A DNA stretch of 5,636 nt, from the NCBI GenBank assembly GCA_028282625.1, contig JANQHP010000006.1:1-5636 (forward strand). The letters run 5' to 3'. Below the pieces are notes generated by a model. It made no database searches, was not told the origin of the DNA, and saw only the letters and a program-made list of their open reading frames with translations. The position numbers and the translations under genes were made by a program. Shown here one piece after another: positions 1-5,130 of the stretch (its first letter is position 1; each line of letters starts with the position of its first letter). Origin of the DNA: Rickettsiales bacterium (GTDB lineage Bacteria; Pseudomonadota; Alphaproteobacteria; Rickettsiales; UBA8987).

Positions 1-4
1 GCCT

Positions 5-802
5 TCATCGGTCCTTCCTTGTGGTGGCCTCCGTTATCCGTACTGCGACACCGTGTGCTTGTAAATAGTTTTTTACCTCGGCGATGCGGTAGGTGCCAAA
101 GTGAAAAATGGAAGCGGCCAGCAAACCGTGCGCGTGGCCTTCCTTCACGCCTTCTTGGAAATGTTCCAGCGTGCCGACGCCGCCAGAGGCCACCACGGGG
201 ATGGGCACGGCATCGGCCACGGCGCGGGTGAGTGCGTTGTCAAAGCCTTGCTTGGTGCCATCGCGGTCCATGGAGGTGAGCAGCAGTTCGCCTGCGCCGA
301 GTGTGGCCATCTTTTTCGCCCAGCTTATGGCCTCCACGCCGGTGGGCGTTCTGCCGCCATGGGTGAAGAGCTCAAAGCGATCGGTGTCATCCTCCGTTGG
401 GACTCTTTTGGCATCCATGGCTACGACGATACATTGGGTGCCAAACATTGTGGCGGCTTCGGCCACTAGTTCCGGACGGTGGATGGCCGCCGTGTTGATG
501 GCGACTTTATCCGCTCCGGCGCGCAACAGGGCGCGGATATCCTCGCAGGTGCGTACCCCGCCGCCCACGGTCAGCGGCATAAAACATTGTTCGGCGACCG
601 AACTCACGACCTGCAACATGGTACTGCGGTTTTCATGGGAGGCGGTGATGTCAAGCAGGCATAATTCGTCGGCGCCTTGCGCGTCATAGATCTTGGCTTG
701 CTCGACCGGGTCGCCCGCATCAATCAGATCCACGAAATTCACGCCCTTGACCACGCGGCCATCTTTGACATCCAAACAGGGAATGATGCGGGTGGTGAGC
801 AT
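5..802 (-). CDS. hisF: HisF, imidazole glycerol phosphate synthase cyclase subunit
   Basis: HisF forms a heterodimer with the glutaminase HisH. It uses the ammonia delivered by HisH to convert PRFAR to imidazole glycerol phosphate and AICAR, linking histidine and purine synthesis in the cytoplasm. The 265-residue product is a full-length (beta-alpha)8 barrel. The catalytic aspartates fall at the canonical positions: Asp11 in PCLDV and Asp130 in VVAMDAKR. Phosphate-binding glycine motifs are visible as VGGGVR (about 79-84) and ASGGVG (about 205-210), with [10 protein letters not shown] at 179-188. The length slightly exceeds the usual 250-258 because of a short polar C-terminal tail. The start is supported by AAGGA at 809-813, 6 nt upstream of ATG. 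It lies 45 bp downstream of lolD on the same strand with no visible terminator, so it is probably co-transcribed. hisA or hisH is not next to it on the upstream side; the downstream side lies outside the window. The family call is very secure. Confidence 0.98.
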   Translation of the reverse strand: MLTTRIIPCLDVKDGRVVKGVNFVDLIDAGDPVEQAKIYDAQGADELCLLDITASHENRSTMLQVVSSVAEQCFMPLTVGGGVRTCEDIRALLRAGADKVAINTAAIHRPELVAEAATMFGTQCIVVAMDAKRVPTEDDTDRFELFTHGGRTPTGVEAISWAKKMATLGAGELLLTSMDRDGTKQGFDNALTRAVADAVPIPVVASGGVGTLEHFQEGVKEGHAHGLLAASIFHFGTYRIAEVKNYLQAHGVAVRITEATTRKDR

Positions 803-847
803 GGAAATTCCTTTAGACGAAGCGAGGAAAGGGTTGGGATGGATGGT

Positions 848-1570
848 TCATGCGACCTCCACCACGCGGCCCTGCTCCAGGGTGAGTATGCGGTCTGCCC
901 GGGCAGCCAGCTCCTTGCTGTGGGTAGCAATCAGGATGGCTTGCTGGTGGCGCTTGGCGGTCTCAAAGAGGAGATGTGCGACCGTTTCGGCGGTCTTTGG
1001 GTCCAGATTGCCGGTCGGCTCATCGGCCAGCAACACGGCCGGGCGCGTGACCATGGCCCGCGCGATGGCGACCCGTTGCTGTTGGCCACCAGAAAGCGCG
1101 CCGGGGCGATGTTGCATGCGATCTTCCAAGCCCATTTCGGCTAAAATGGCCCTGGCATCTTGGGTGGCCTTGGCCGCCGATTTTCCCTGCAAACGAAGGG
1201 GCATGGCCACGTTTTCTTCTGCGGAAAAGCCTGCCAGCAAGTAATGGTATTGGTAGACAAAGCCAATATGGTGGCGTCGCAGGGCGGTGCGGAGTGCTTC
1301 CTTGCCGCCGGTGGCATCCTGGCCGCGTATGTGGATGTGGCCGCTATCGGCCGGCGCGAGCAGGCCTGCGATATGCAGCAGCGTGGATTTGCCGCAGCCG
1401 CTTTCTCCTACCAGTGCCACGCATTGGCCGGGTGCGATGGTGAGGCAGGCATCTTCGAGCACGTGGACCACCTGCCCGCCTTGGACAAAGCGCTTGGCGA
1501 TATGTTGCAGCGCGAGCGCAGGCGGTGTGACGGCGCTTGAAGGTGAAGGTGTGGAGGAATGTTCAGCCAT
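848..1570 (-). CDS. lolD: LolD, lipoprotein-releasing ABC transporter ATPase
   Basis: LolD is the cytoplasmic ATPase that powers extraction of outer-membrane lipoproteins from the inner membrane and their transfer to the periplasmic chaperone LolA. The 240-residue protein has a complete set of ABC motifs: Walker A GESGCGKS at 55-62, Q-loop Gln107 in FVYQYH, signature LSGGQ at 159-163, Walker B with Asp183 and catalytic Glu184 in LLADEP, and H-loop His217. The segment after the Q-loop (HYLLAGFSAEENVAMPL) resembles LolD more than a generic MacB-type ATPase. About 18 Ser/Pro/Ala-rich residues precede the first ABC strand and are probably disordered. The start overlaps the end of the permease gene by 8 bp and has AAGGA at 1578-1582, 7 nt upstream, which fixes the ATG and suggests translational coupling. 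MacB or FtsE homologues are the main alternatives, but the adjacent LolC/E-type permease argues against them. Confidence 0.95.
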   Translation of the reverse strand: MAEHSSTPSPSSAVTPPALALQHIAKRFVQGGQVVHVLEDACLTIAPGQCVALVGESGCGKSTLLHIAGLLAPADSGHIHIRGQDATGGKEALRTALRRHHIGFVYQYHYLLAGFSAEENVAMPLRLQGKSAAKATQDARAILAEMGLEDRMQHRPGALSGGQQQRVAIARAMVTRPAVLLADEPTGNLDPKTAETVAHLLFETAKRHQQAILIATHSKELAARADRILTLEQGRVVEVA

Positions 1571-2822
1571 GGCGCAGTCCTTCTAGCGGTGGCAAGGAGG
1601 CGGCTTTCCAGGCGGGATAGAGGGTGGCCAGGAAGGAAAGCCCGAGCGCCATGAAGGCGATCAGCCACACATCTTCGCCGTGCATCTCGACGGGCAGGGT
1701 CGAAAGAAAATAGATCTCGGCGGAAAAAAGCTCGACGCCGCTTAAATGTTCCAGCCACTGCCGGATCGCTTCGATATTGGCGGCAAACGACACCCCAAGC
1801 AACACACCAAGCAAGGTGCCCACCACCCCGATCAGGCTGCCCGCCCACATGAAGATGCGTAGCAGCATGCCGCGCGTGGCGCCGATCGTGCGCAGAATCG
1901 CGATCTCCTGGCGCTTGTCGTTGACCAGCATCACCATGCCCGCAATGATATTAAACGCGGCGACCAGGATAATCAGCGTGAGAATCAGGAACATGACGTT
2001 GCGCTCAACGGTGAGCGCGTCAAAAAAGCTCGCATTGCGCTGCTTCCAATCCGTGATGGCATAACGCGGACCCAGGGAGGTAAAGAGCGCGGGGAAGACG
2101 GCGTGCAAGGCTTCCGGGTCGTGCAGCATCAGCTCGATGGCCGAGGCCTGCCCTTTCATCTGGAAATAACGCTGGCCGGCTTCAAAGGGCAGGAACACAA
2201 AGCTGCTGTCATACTCAAACATGCCCACATCGAAAATGGCCTGCACGGGGTAGTCTTTGACGCGTGGCAGATGACCAATCATGGTGGTCTGCACCGAAGG
2301 CGCGATCAGGCGCAGCGTATCGCCCGGACCCACGCCAAACGCGCGCGCCATGCGCACGCCGATCACGAGGCCCGGCTCACCGGAGGCGGGAGGATCCAGG
2401 CTGCCGGCTACCAAATTGGAGGCAATGAGCTGCCGCGCGGCAAGGGCCTGAAAATCGATGCCGTGCACCACCGCGCCGCTATGCTGCTCTCCGCGACTGA
2501 TCAGCGCCTGGCCATAGATCAGGGGTGTGGCCGATGCCACCTCCGGTAGTTGTGCAAGTGCCTGCGATCGTGAGCTGTAATCCACCAACGCGTCGCCGCG
2601 ATATTGCACCGACACATGCGCATGAATTCCGAGGATACGCTCTAAAAGCTGCGTATGAAACCCGTTCATGACCGCCATCACCACCAGCAGGGTCGCGACC
2701 CCTAACATAATGCCCAGAAAGGAAAAAACCGACACAACGGAGATAAAACCTTCCGCACGGCGGGCACGCAAATAACGCAACGCCATCATCCATTCCAGCC
2801 GCAGACAAGACAAGTATCGCAT
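1563..2822 (-). CDS. lolC: LolC/LolE-family lipoprotein-releasing permease
   Basis: This is the inner-membrane subunit of the lipoprotein-releasing complex, which opens laterally to take up lipoproteins and hands them to LolA. The 419 residues show the expected topology: a short cytoplasmic N-terminus ending in RYLRARRAEGFIS, TM1 at about 27-53, a large periplasmic domain (about 55-270), then TM2 (about 275-300), TM3 (about 325-348) and TM4 (about 385-402). Family signatures include GIMLGVATLLVVMAVMNGF, TDWKQRNASFFDAL, DKRQEIAILRTIGAT at 302-316 and a C-terminal YPAWKAASLPPLEGLRHG. Only one permease gene accompanies lolD here, so the complex may use two copies of this protein, as in the LolF type, rather than distinct LolC and LolE. 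That is an inference, because a second permease could lie elsewhere. No good Shine-Dalgarno precedes the ATG; Met12 or Met13 are alternative starts, but the residues before them (LRLEW) still match the family. Confidence 0.93.
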   Translation of the reverse strand: MRYLSCLRLEWMMALRYLRARRAEGFISVVSVFSFLGIMLGVATLLVVMAVMNGFHTQLLERILGIHAHVSVQYRGDALVDYSSRSQALAQLPEVASATPLIYGQALISRGEQHSGAVVHGIDFQALAARQLIASNLVAGSLDPPASGEPGLVIGVRMARAFGVGPGDTLRLIAPSVQTTMIGHLPRVKDYPVQAIFDVGMFEYDSSFVFLPFEAGQRYFQMKGQASAIELMLHDPEALHAVFPALFTSLGPRYAITDWKQRNASFFDALTVERNVMFLILTLIILVAAFNIIAGMVMLVNDKRQEIAILRTIGATRGMLLRIFMWAGSLIGVVGTLLGVLLGVSFAANIEAIRQWLEHLSGVELFSAEIYFLSTLPVEMHGEDVWLIAFMALGLSFLATLYPAWKAASLPPLEGLRHG

Positions 2823-2845
2823 AGGTTGTGGTTATAGCTCTAAAT

Positions 2846-2874
2846 TTATCAATTTATGGTTGTTATTTGATCAA
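2846..2874 (-). promoter_or_regulatory. Candidate promoter for lolC-lolD-hisF
   Basis: On the minus strand, TTGATC (2869-2874) and TGATAA (2846-2851) are separated by 17 bp. The implied transcript start near 2839 leaves a leader of about 17 nt. A competing -10-like hexamer, TATAAC (minus strand, 2831-2836), lies so close to the ATG that its transcript would be nearly leaderless, but it has no good -35. These are consensus matches by eye only. Confidence 0.35.
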
Positions 2875-2887
2875 AAAAACGCATAAT
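2860..2887 (+). promoter_or_regulatory. Candidate promoter for the unknown gene at 3010
   Basis: On the plus strand, TTGTTA (2860-2865) and CATAAT (2882-2887) are 16 bp apart. The implied start near 2894 gives a leader of roughly 115 nt that carries the 14-bp palindrome. An alternative, TTGCGC (2911-2916) with TAGCAC (2934-2939) at 17 bp, is weaker but would overlap the palindrome directly. Confidence 0.3.
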
Positions 2888-2900
2888 GTGTTCCGGTGGA

Positions 2901-2914
2901 GCAAAATATTTTGC
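2901..2914. promoter_or_regulatory. Perfect 14-bp palindrome, possible operator
   Basis: GCAAAATATTTTGC reads the same on both strands with no mismatch, and symmetry ends at both flanks. It sits between the candidate promoters of lolC and the unknown gene, which is a common place for a binding site of a dimeric regulator. I do not recognise it as the site of a specific regulator family. It could be a chance product of AT-rich sequence. Confidence 0.35.
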
Positions 2915-3009
2915 GCATGATACATCCTGTACATAGCACAGCGTGCCACCTCTTCATACGTAAAGCGATTTTTTTCCCTCCGCAAGTAAAGATATAAAAG
3001 AGATTGCTG

Positions 3010-3414
3010 ATGCCCAAACGCTTCCATTTTCCTTCCCAGACTTCCAAGCAGCTCCCTGCTCCGGTGCACGCTTTTATGCTGCATTCTATCCAGGATGGAC
3101 CTCTGGCAGGTGAAGCACTGCAGGACGATGACCATGTGCGACGGATTATGGAGGCCGCGGCGGAATATGTGGACGCCGTCCTGGAATTTGAGGGCAAGGA
3201 TACGCTCCGTCATGGGGAGGCCTTTCGTAATATTACCTCGCTGCTGCACTGGGCGCTGGTCTATGCGATGTGCGAATTTTTTCCCGATGAGGTGATGTTG
3301 CAGCATAGCAAACATCTGGTGGAGCATGAAAAGGAGGAGGCTGCCCTCCGCAAGGGTGTGCTGGAGCGGTATTCCCGCGTGAAAGAGCAGTTTTTACACA
3401 TAGAAAGCCGTTAG
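3010..3414 (+). CDS. Uncharacterised 134-residue protein
   Basis: I do not recognise this protein. It is predicted to be soluble, without a signal peptide or clear transmembrane segment, and mostly helical. After a Pro-containing N-terminal 35 residues come helices at about 41-61 (DHVRRIMEAAAEYVDAVLEF), about 68-90 (containing ITSLLHWALVYAMCEFF, amphipathic to hydrophobic) and about 93-132 (charged, rich in Glu, Lys and His, coiled-coil-like). There is one Cys (Cys88), so no zinc-binding set is apparent, though His residues are frequent. ATG at 3010 is chosen because AAGAG at 2998-3002 lies 7 nt upstream; an in-frame TTG at 3004 would add only two residues. Codon use has the G/C-rich third positions of its neighbours, unlike the antisense frame. 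It is divergent from lolC and converges on fliQ across 17 bp, so it is likely a single-gene transcript. No function is proposed. Confidence 0.75.
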   Translation: MPKRFHFPSQTSKQLPAPVHAFMLHSIQDGPLAGEALQDDDHVRRIMEAAAEYVDAVLEFEGKDTLRHGEAFRNITSLLHWALVYAMCEFFPDEVMLQHSKHLVEHEKEEAALRKGVLERYSRVKEQFLHIESR

Positions 3415-3431
3415 AGCTGGCATGCGGAGGT

Positions 3432-3695
3432 TCAGCCGCCTGCAATGCGCGCCATCAACTCGCCGGTAAAATTTTTCAGCGTCACCACGATATAAGGCAA
3501 AAACACAATGGTGGCGACAAAGATCGCAATGATTTTCGGTACAAAGGAAAGGGTCATTTCCTGAATTTGCGTGAGGGCCTGAAACAGGGAAATGATCAAG
3601 CCCACAATCAAGGCCACCAGCATAATCGGCAAGGAAACTTGCAGCAGCACAAAAATGGCCTGCTTGCTGACTTCCAGAATTTCCAGCGTTTCCAT
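3432..3695 (-). CDS. fliQ: FliQ, flagellar export-gate membrane protein
   Basis: FliQ is a subunit of the FliPQR export gate in the flagellar type III secretion apparatus, at the centre of the MS ring. The 87-residue product matches the usual length of about 89. It has two hydrophobic helices at about 13-38 and 51-76, with the conserved family segment ALTQIQEMTLSFVPKI (about 40-55) between them and running into the second. The same frame stays open further upstream to 3839, but that part is the fliE region read out of frame. The family N-terminus METLEILEV fixes the start at 3695. No Shine-Dalgarno precedes this ATG (the sequence ends in GCTTGCCCC), and a stem-loop covers the fliE stop just upstream, 16 bp away. 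Coupling to fliE translation is therefore plausible. fliR, fliP and flhB are not in the window; the SctS homologue of injectisomes is excluded by the flgBC-fliE context. Confidence 0.95.
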   Translation of the reverse strand: METLEILEVSKQAIFVLLQVSLPIMLVALIVGLIISLFQALTQIQEMTLSFVPKIIAIFVATIVFLPYIVVTLKNFTGELMARIAGG

Positions 3696-3704
3696 GGGGC
3701 AAGC

Positions 3705-3723
3705 ACGCCGATTAAATCGGCAT
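3705..3723 (-). other. Stem-loop over the fliE stop codon, upstream of fliQ
   Basis: In the minus-strand transcript GCCGAU and AUCGGC flank UUA. With one G-U and one A-U pair added, the stem is 8 bp with a 3-nt loop. The fliE stop codon (3712-3714) lies at its centre, and the base of the stem is 9 nt from the fliQ ATG. No U-run follows, so it is not a standard intrinsic terminator. It may influence fliQ translation or stop a ribosome/nuclease; that part is inference. Confidence 0.5.
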
Positions 3724-4020
3724 CTTGATGATATCTTGATAGGCGGAGACCACGCGGTCACGAATGGCGACCAACGTTTGCAGCGCCACCTCGGCCTCGG
3801 CAATGGCGGTGGCCAGATCGGTGAGGCCAACCGAGCCATCCAGCGAACCTTGTGCGGCCTGCTCCCCAGCCTGGACCGATTGCACCGTATCTTGCAGGGT
3901 GGCCGCGACCATATCCGAAAAACCGGGCGCTCCGGAGGCTTCTGCCACCCCTGGTGTGTGTGCCTTCATGCCGTGGCCCGCGCCGGCAGGAGGAAGAAGG
4001 GGGGGGAATGTGACGGTCAT
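3712..4020 (-). CDS. fliE: FliE, flagellar MS ring-rod junction protein
   Basis: FliE is a small secreted protein that connects the MS ring to the proximal rod and is needed early for export of the rod proteins. The 102-residue product has the usual length. Its C-terminal half carries the family signature: LTDLATAIAEAEVALQTLVAIRD (about 66-88), followed by RVVSAYQDIIKMPI at the C-terminus. The N-terminal 35 residues are Pro/Gly/Ala-rich and probably flexible, as is common in FliE. The start at 4020 has only a weak GGAT-like ribosome site; Met18 is a possible alternative. It lies 50 bp after flgC and 16 bp before fliQ on the same strand, so one transcript is likely. Codons 5-8 contain an uninterrupted run of eight C (plus-strand G at 3999-4006), a potential slippage site upstream of all conserved sequence. 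Confidence 0.95.
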   Translation of the reverse strand: MTVTFPPLLPPAGAGHGMKAHTPGVAEASGAPGFSDMVAATLQDTVQSVQAGEQAAQGSLDGSVGLTDLATAIAEAEVALQTLVAIRDRVVSAYQDIIKMPI

Positions 4021-4070
4021 AGCGTTATCCGATGTTTAGGCTTTGATGGATCATTTGCAGGGTAAAGGCT

Positions 4071-4481
4071 CTAGCGCAGCAAATCAAGCGTACGTGTGAG
4101 CATGGACCTGGAGGTTTCGATCACGGTGAGGTTTGCCTCGTAGCTTCGCAAGGCCTCTTTTTGGTCCTGCATTTCAATGAAAGTGTTCACGTTGGGCTTG
4201 AGCACATAGCCCTCTTCGTCGGCCGCCGGGTGGCCGGGCTTGAAGATTTTGGTGAAGGCCGAAGGGTCTTTGCCAATTTTTTCCACTTCCACTTTTTGAA
4301 CGCCAAGCTCCTGGTCCATCACGTTTTTAAAGGTGATGGTTTGCCGGCGATAGGGTTCTCCGCCCGGCGCGGTGGGCAGCGTCTGGGAATTGGCAATATT
4401 TTGCGCGATCACCTTCAGCCGCTGGCTTTGGGCATAGAGGCCGCTGGCGGCGGTTTGCATGCTGGCATAGATATCGGACAT
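4071..4481 (-). CDS. flgC: FlgC, flagellar proximal rod protein
   Basis: FlgC is one of the proximal rod proteins (FlgB, FlgC, FlgF) of the flagellar drive shaft, exported through the flagellar type III apparatus and assembled in the periplasm. The 136-residue product has the usual length. The N-terminal helix carries the rod/hook motif: ASGLYAQSQRLKVIAQNIAN at about 12-31. The middle has HPAADEEGYVLKPNVN (about 84-99), the typical FlgC turn before the C-terminal helix. That helix (about 105-136, including SYEANLTVIETSRSML) closes the coiled-coil pair. The start at 4481 matches the family N-terminus but has no Shine-Dalgarno; the preceding bases are ACGCCCCTT. It follows flgB after 54 bp and precedes fliE by 50 bp. 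A weak internal promoter could sit in the flgB-flgC gap. The assignment is secure. Confidence 0.97.
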   Translation of the reverse strand: MSDIYASMQTAASGLYAQSQRLKVIAQNIANSQTLPTAPGGEPYRRQTITFKNVMDQELGVQKVEVEKIGKDPSAFTKIFKPGHPAADEEGYVLKPNVNTFIEMQDQKEALRSYEANLTVIETSRSMLTRTLDLLR

Positions 4482-4495
4482 AAGGGGCGTTTGTT

Positions 4496-4525
4496 ATTTT
4501 ACTTTAAAGTTTACAAGCTAAGCAA
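4496..4525 (-). promoter_or_regulatory. Weak candidate internal promoter before flgC
   Basis: In the flgB-flgC gap the minus strand shows TTGCTT (4520-4525) and TAAAAT (4496-4501) 18 bp apart. They surround most of a 10-bp palindrome ACTTTAAAGT (4501-4510). The implied transcript would begin only about 8 nt before the flgC ATG, in keeping with the missing ribosome site. This is a low-confidence match in AT-rich spacer sequence. Confidence 0.2.
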
Positions 4526-4535
4526 GGGCGGCGTG

Positions 4536-4934
4536 CTAGCCTCCGCCGCGCTCAACGGGCAGTTTCATCAAGCGCAGCATTTTTTGGTAGGTGCCAATGG
4601 CCGCTTGGTATTCGTTGGAGGTCTTGTTCATATCAATCAGCTCCTGCTCCAACGAAACGGCATTGCCGTTGGGCTTGATATCGATCAGGTTCTCGCGCTC
4701 GCGGGCGGCCATCTTCTGGCCCTCCCCTTTATCCGGGTCGATATGGCGCGCATGGGTGGTATAGAGGCTGGAGGAGGCGGCCACGCGCTTTTTGAAGTCG
4801 GCATCTGGAATGGTCTTGGGGATATAGCCGGGCGTATCGATATTGGCCAGATTGGCGGCGGTTTGCGCCTGTTTCTGGCTTAAATGGCCCAGCTTTTGCT
4901 GCAATTGGTTCAAGATGGGCGGGGTGCTATCCAT
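4536..4934 (-). CDS. flgB: FlgB, flagellar proximal rod protein
   Basis: FlgB is a proximal rod subunit assembled on FliE at the base of the flagellar rod. The 132-residue product has the expected length. The N-terminal helix has LQQKLGHLSQKQAQTAANLAN at about 11-31, running into the rod-family motif NIDTPGYIPK (31-40). A central loop is followed by NGNAVSLEQELIDM (about 89-102), the typical FlgB entry to the C-terminal helix, which ends in YQKMLRLMKLPVERGGG. It is the first gene of the cluster, followed by flgC, fliE and fliQ. The ATG at 4934 has a weak AAGG ribosome site rather far upstream. A sigma-70-like promoter match lies about 40 bp upstream; I found no GG-N10-GC sigma-54 site. Divergent from bamD. 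Confidence 0.96.
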   Translation of the reverse strand: MDSTPPILNQLQQKLGHLSQKQAQTAANLANIDTPGYIPKTIPDADFKKRVAASSSLYTTHARHIDPDKGEGQKMAARERENLIDIKPNGNAVSLEQELIDMNKTSNEYQAAIGTYQKMLRLMKLPVERGGG

Positions 4935-4975
4935 GGCGTGCGCCTTGCGTCACATAAAGGGAGTGTTCTTTTTGC

Positions 4976-5004
4976 ATCCTAGCGCAATCCGGCTTAAAAG
5001 TCAC
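4976..5004 (-). promoter_or_regulatory. Candidate promoter for flgB-flgC-fliE-fliQ
   Basis: On the minus strand GTGACT (4999-5004) and TAGGAT (4976-4981) are 17 bp apart, each matching four of six consensus bases. The implied start near 4969 gives a leader of about 35 nt. It suggests housekeeping-type sigma control rather than sigma-54, but the match is by eye. Confidence 0.4.
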
Positions 5005-5068
5005 TTGCTTTTGCCTAGGCGGCGGAAGCATGAAAAAGATGAGGTTCTGCTTGCCTGATCGCCTCAAA

Positions 5069-5091
5069 ATACAGTAGATTTGATGCTGTAT
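5069..5091. repeat. Inverted repeat ATACAG-N11-CTGTAT upstream of bamD
   Basis: Two perfect 6-bp half-sites separated by 11 bp flank and overlap the candidate -35 of bamD (5080-5085). The spacing of 17 bp between equivalent bases of the half-sites is not far from two helical turns. It could be an operator or an RNA hairpin; no specific regulator is recognised, and chance is possible. Confidence 0.3.
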
Positions 5092-5108
5092 AAAAATTTT
5101 GCTACCCT
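5080..5108 (+). promoter_or_regulatory. Candidate promoter for bamD
   Basis: TTGATG (5080-5085) and TACCCT (5103-5108) are separated by 17 bp. The implied start near 5115 gives a leader of about 16 nt. The -10 is a modest match but resembles the GC-tolerant -10 elements of alphaproteobacteria. An alternative TATAAA at 5089-5094 lacks a good -35. Confidence 0.4.
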
Positions 5109-5130
5109 CTAAAGGTTCCGCACACACGCT

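Larger units (their letters stand above)
2823..3009. promoter_or_regulatory. Divergent AT-rich control region between lolC and the unknown gene
   Basis: This 187-bp gene-free stretch separates divergent genes and is visibly richer in A and T than its surroundings. It contains candidate promoters for both directions, a perfect 10-bp palindrome TTTGATCAAA at 2866-2875, a perfect 14-bp palindrome at 2901-2914, and a tandem pair of AATTTAT at 2843-2849 and 2851-2857. A run of seven T on the plus strand (2969-2975) is not preceded by a convincing stem. No small gene of credible composition is seen in it. Confidence 0.6.
4935..5130. promoter_or_regulatory. Divergent control region between flgB and bamD
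   Basis: This 196-bp stretch lies between divergent genes. It holds one candidate promoter for each direction, an 8-bp palindrome GCCTAGGC at 5013-5020, and an inverted repeat ATACAG-N11-CTGTAT at 5069-5091. A 15-codon open frame from 5030 (stop at 5075-5077) is seen, but nothing supports it as a gene. Confidence 0.55.

Noticed and set aside
108..689. 193-codon plus-strand frame and shorter ones inside hisF
   Set aside because: They are antisense to a fully conserved hisF; no family features and no ribosome sites.
803..847. Terminator between lolD and hisF
   Set aside because: Only a 5-bp CCTTT/AAAGG pairing with a long loop and no following T-run in the transcript direction; too weak.
2866..2875. 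TTTGATCAAA as an FNR/FixK-type box
   Set aside because: FNR-family sites are TTGAT-N4-ATCAA; here the half-sites overlap without the 4-bp spacer.
2863..3327. 154-codon minus-strand open frame opposite the unknown gene
   Set aside because: It runs through the AT-rich promoter region and its product looks like random translation. The plus-strand frame has a better ribosome site, consistent codon use and a coherent helical protein.
3696..3839. N-terminal extension of fliQ back to an ATG at 3839
   Set aside because: The extra 48 residues are fliE sequence in another frame, rich in Arg, Pro and Trp, and FliQ proteins begin at the METLEILEV-like start.
4161..4883. 240-codon plus-strand open frame antisense to flgB and flgC
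   Set aside because: It lies opposite two unmistakable rod genes, crosses their intergenic gap, and its product shows no domain and an odd composition; it is a mirror of the real coding frames.
4935..5060. Sigma-54 promoter for the flagellar operon
   Set aside because: Sigma-54 control is common for flagellar genes, but I found no GG-N10-GC element on the minus strand upstream of flgB.
5030..5077. 15-codon plus-strand mini-frame upstream of bamD as a leader peptide
   Set aside because: It would lie upstream of the best bamD promoter candidate, and there is no run of regulatory codons or paired attenuator stems.
5069..5091. ATACAG-N11-CTGTAT as a LexA box
   Set aside because: The orientation and spacing fit neither the gammaproteobacterial CTGT-N8-ACAG site nor the alphaproteobacterial GTTC-N7-GTTC type.
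4927..5127. 66-codon minus-strand frame covering the flgB-bamD spacer and overlapping the flgB start
   Set aside because: No recognisable features, low-quality composition, and it spans promoter-like sequence for both neighbours.
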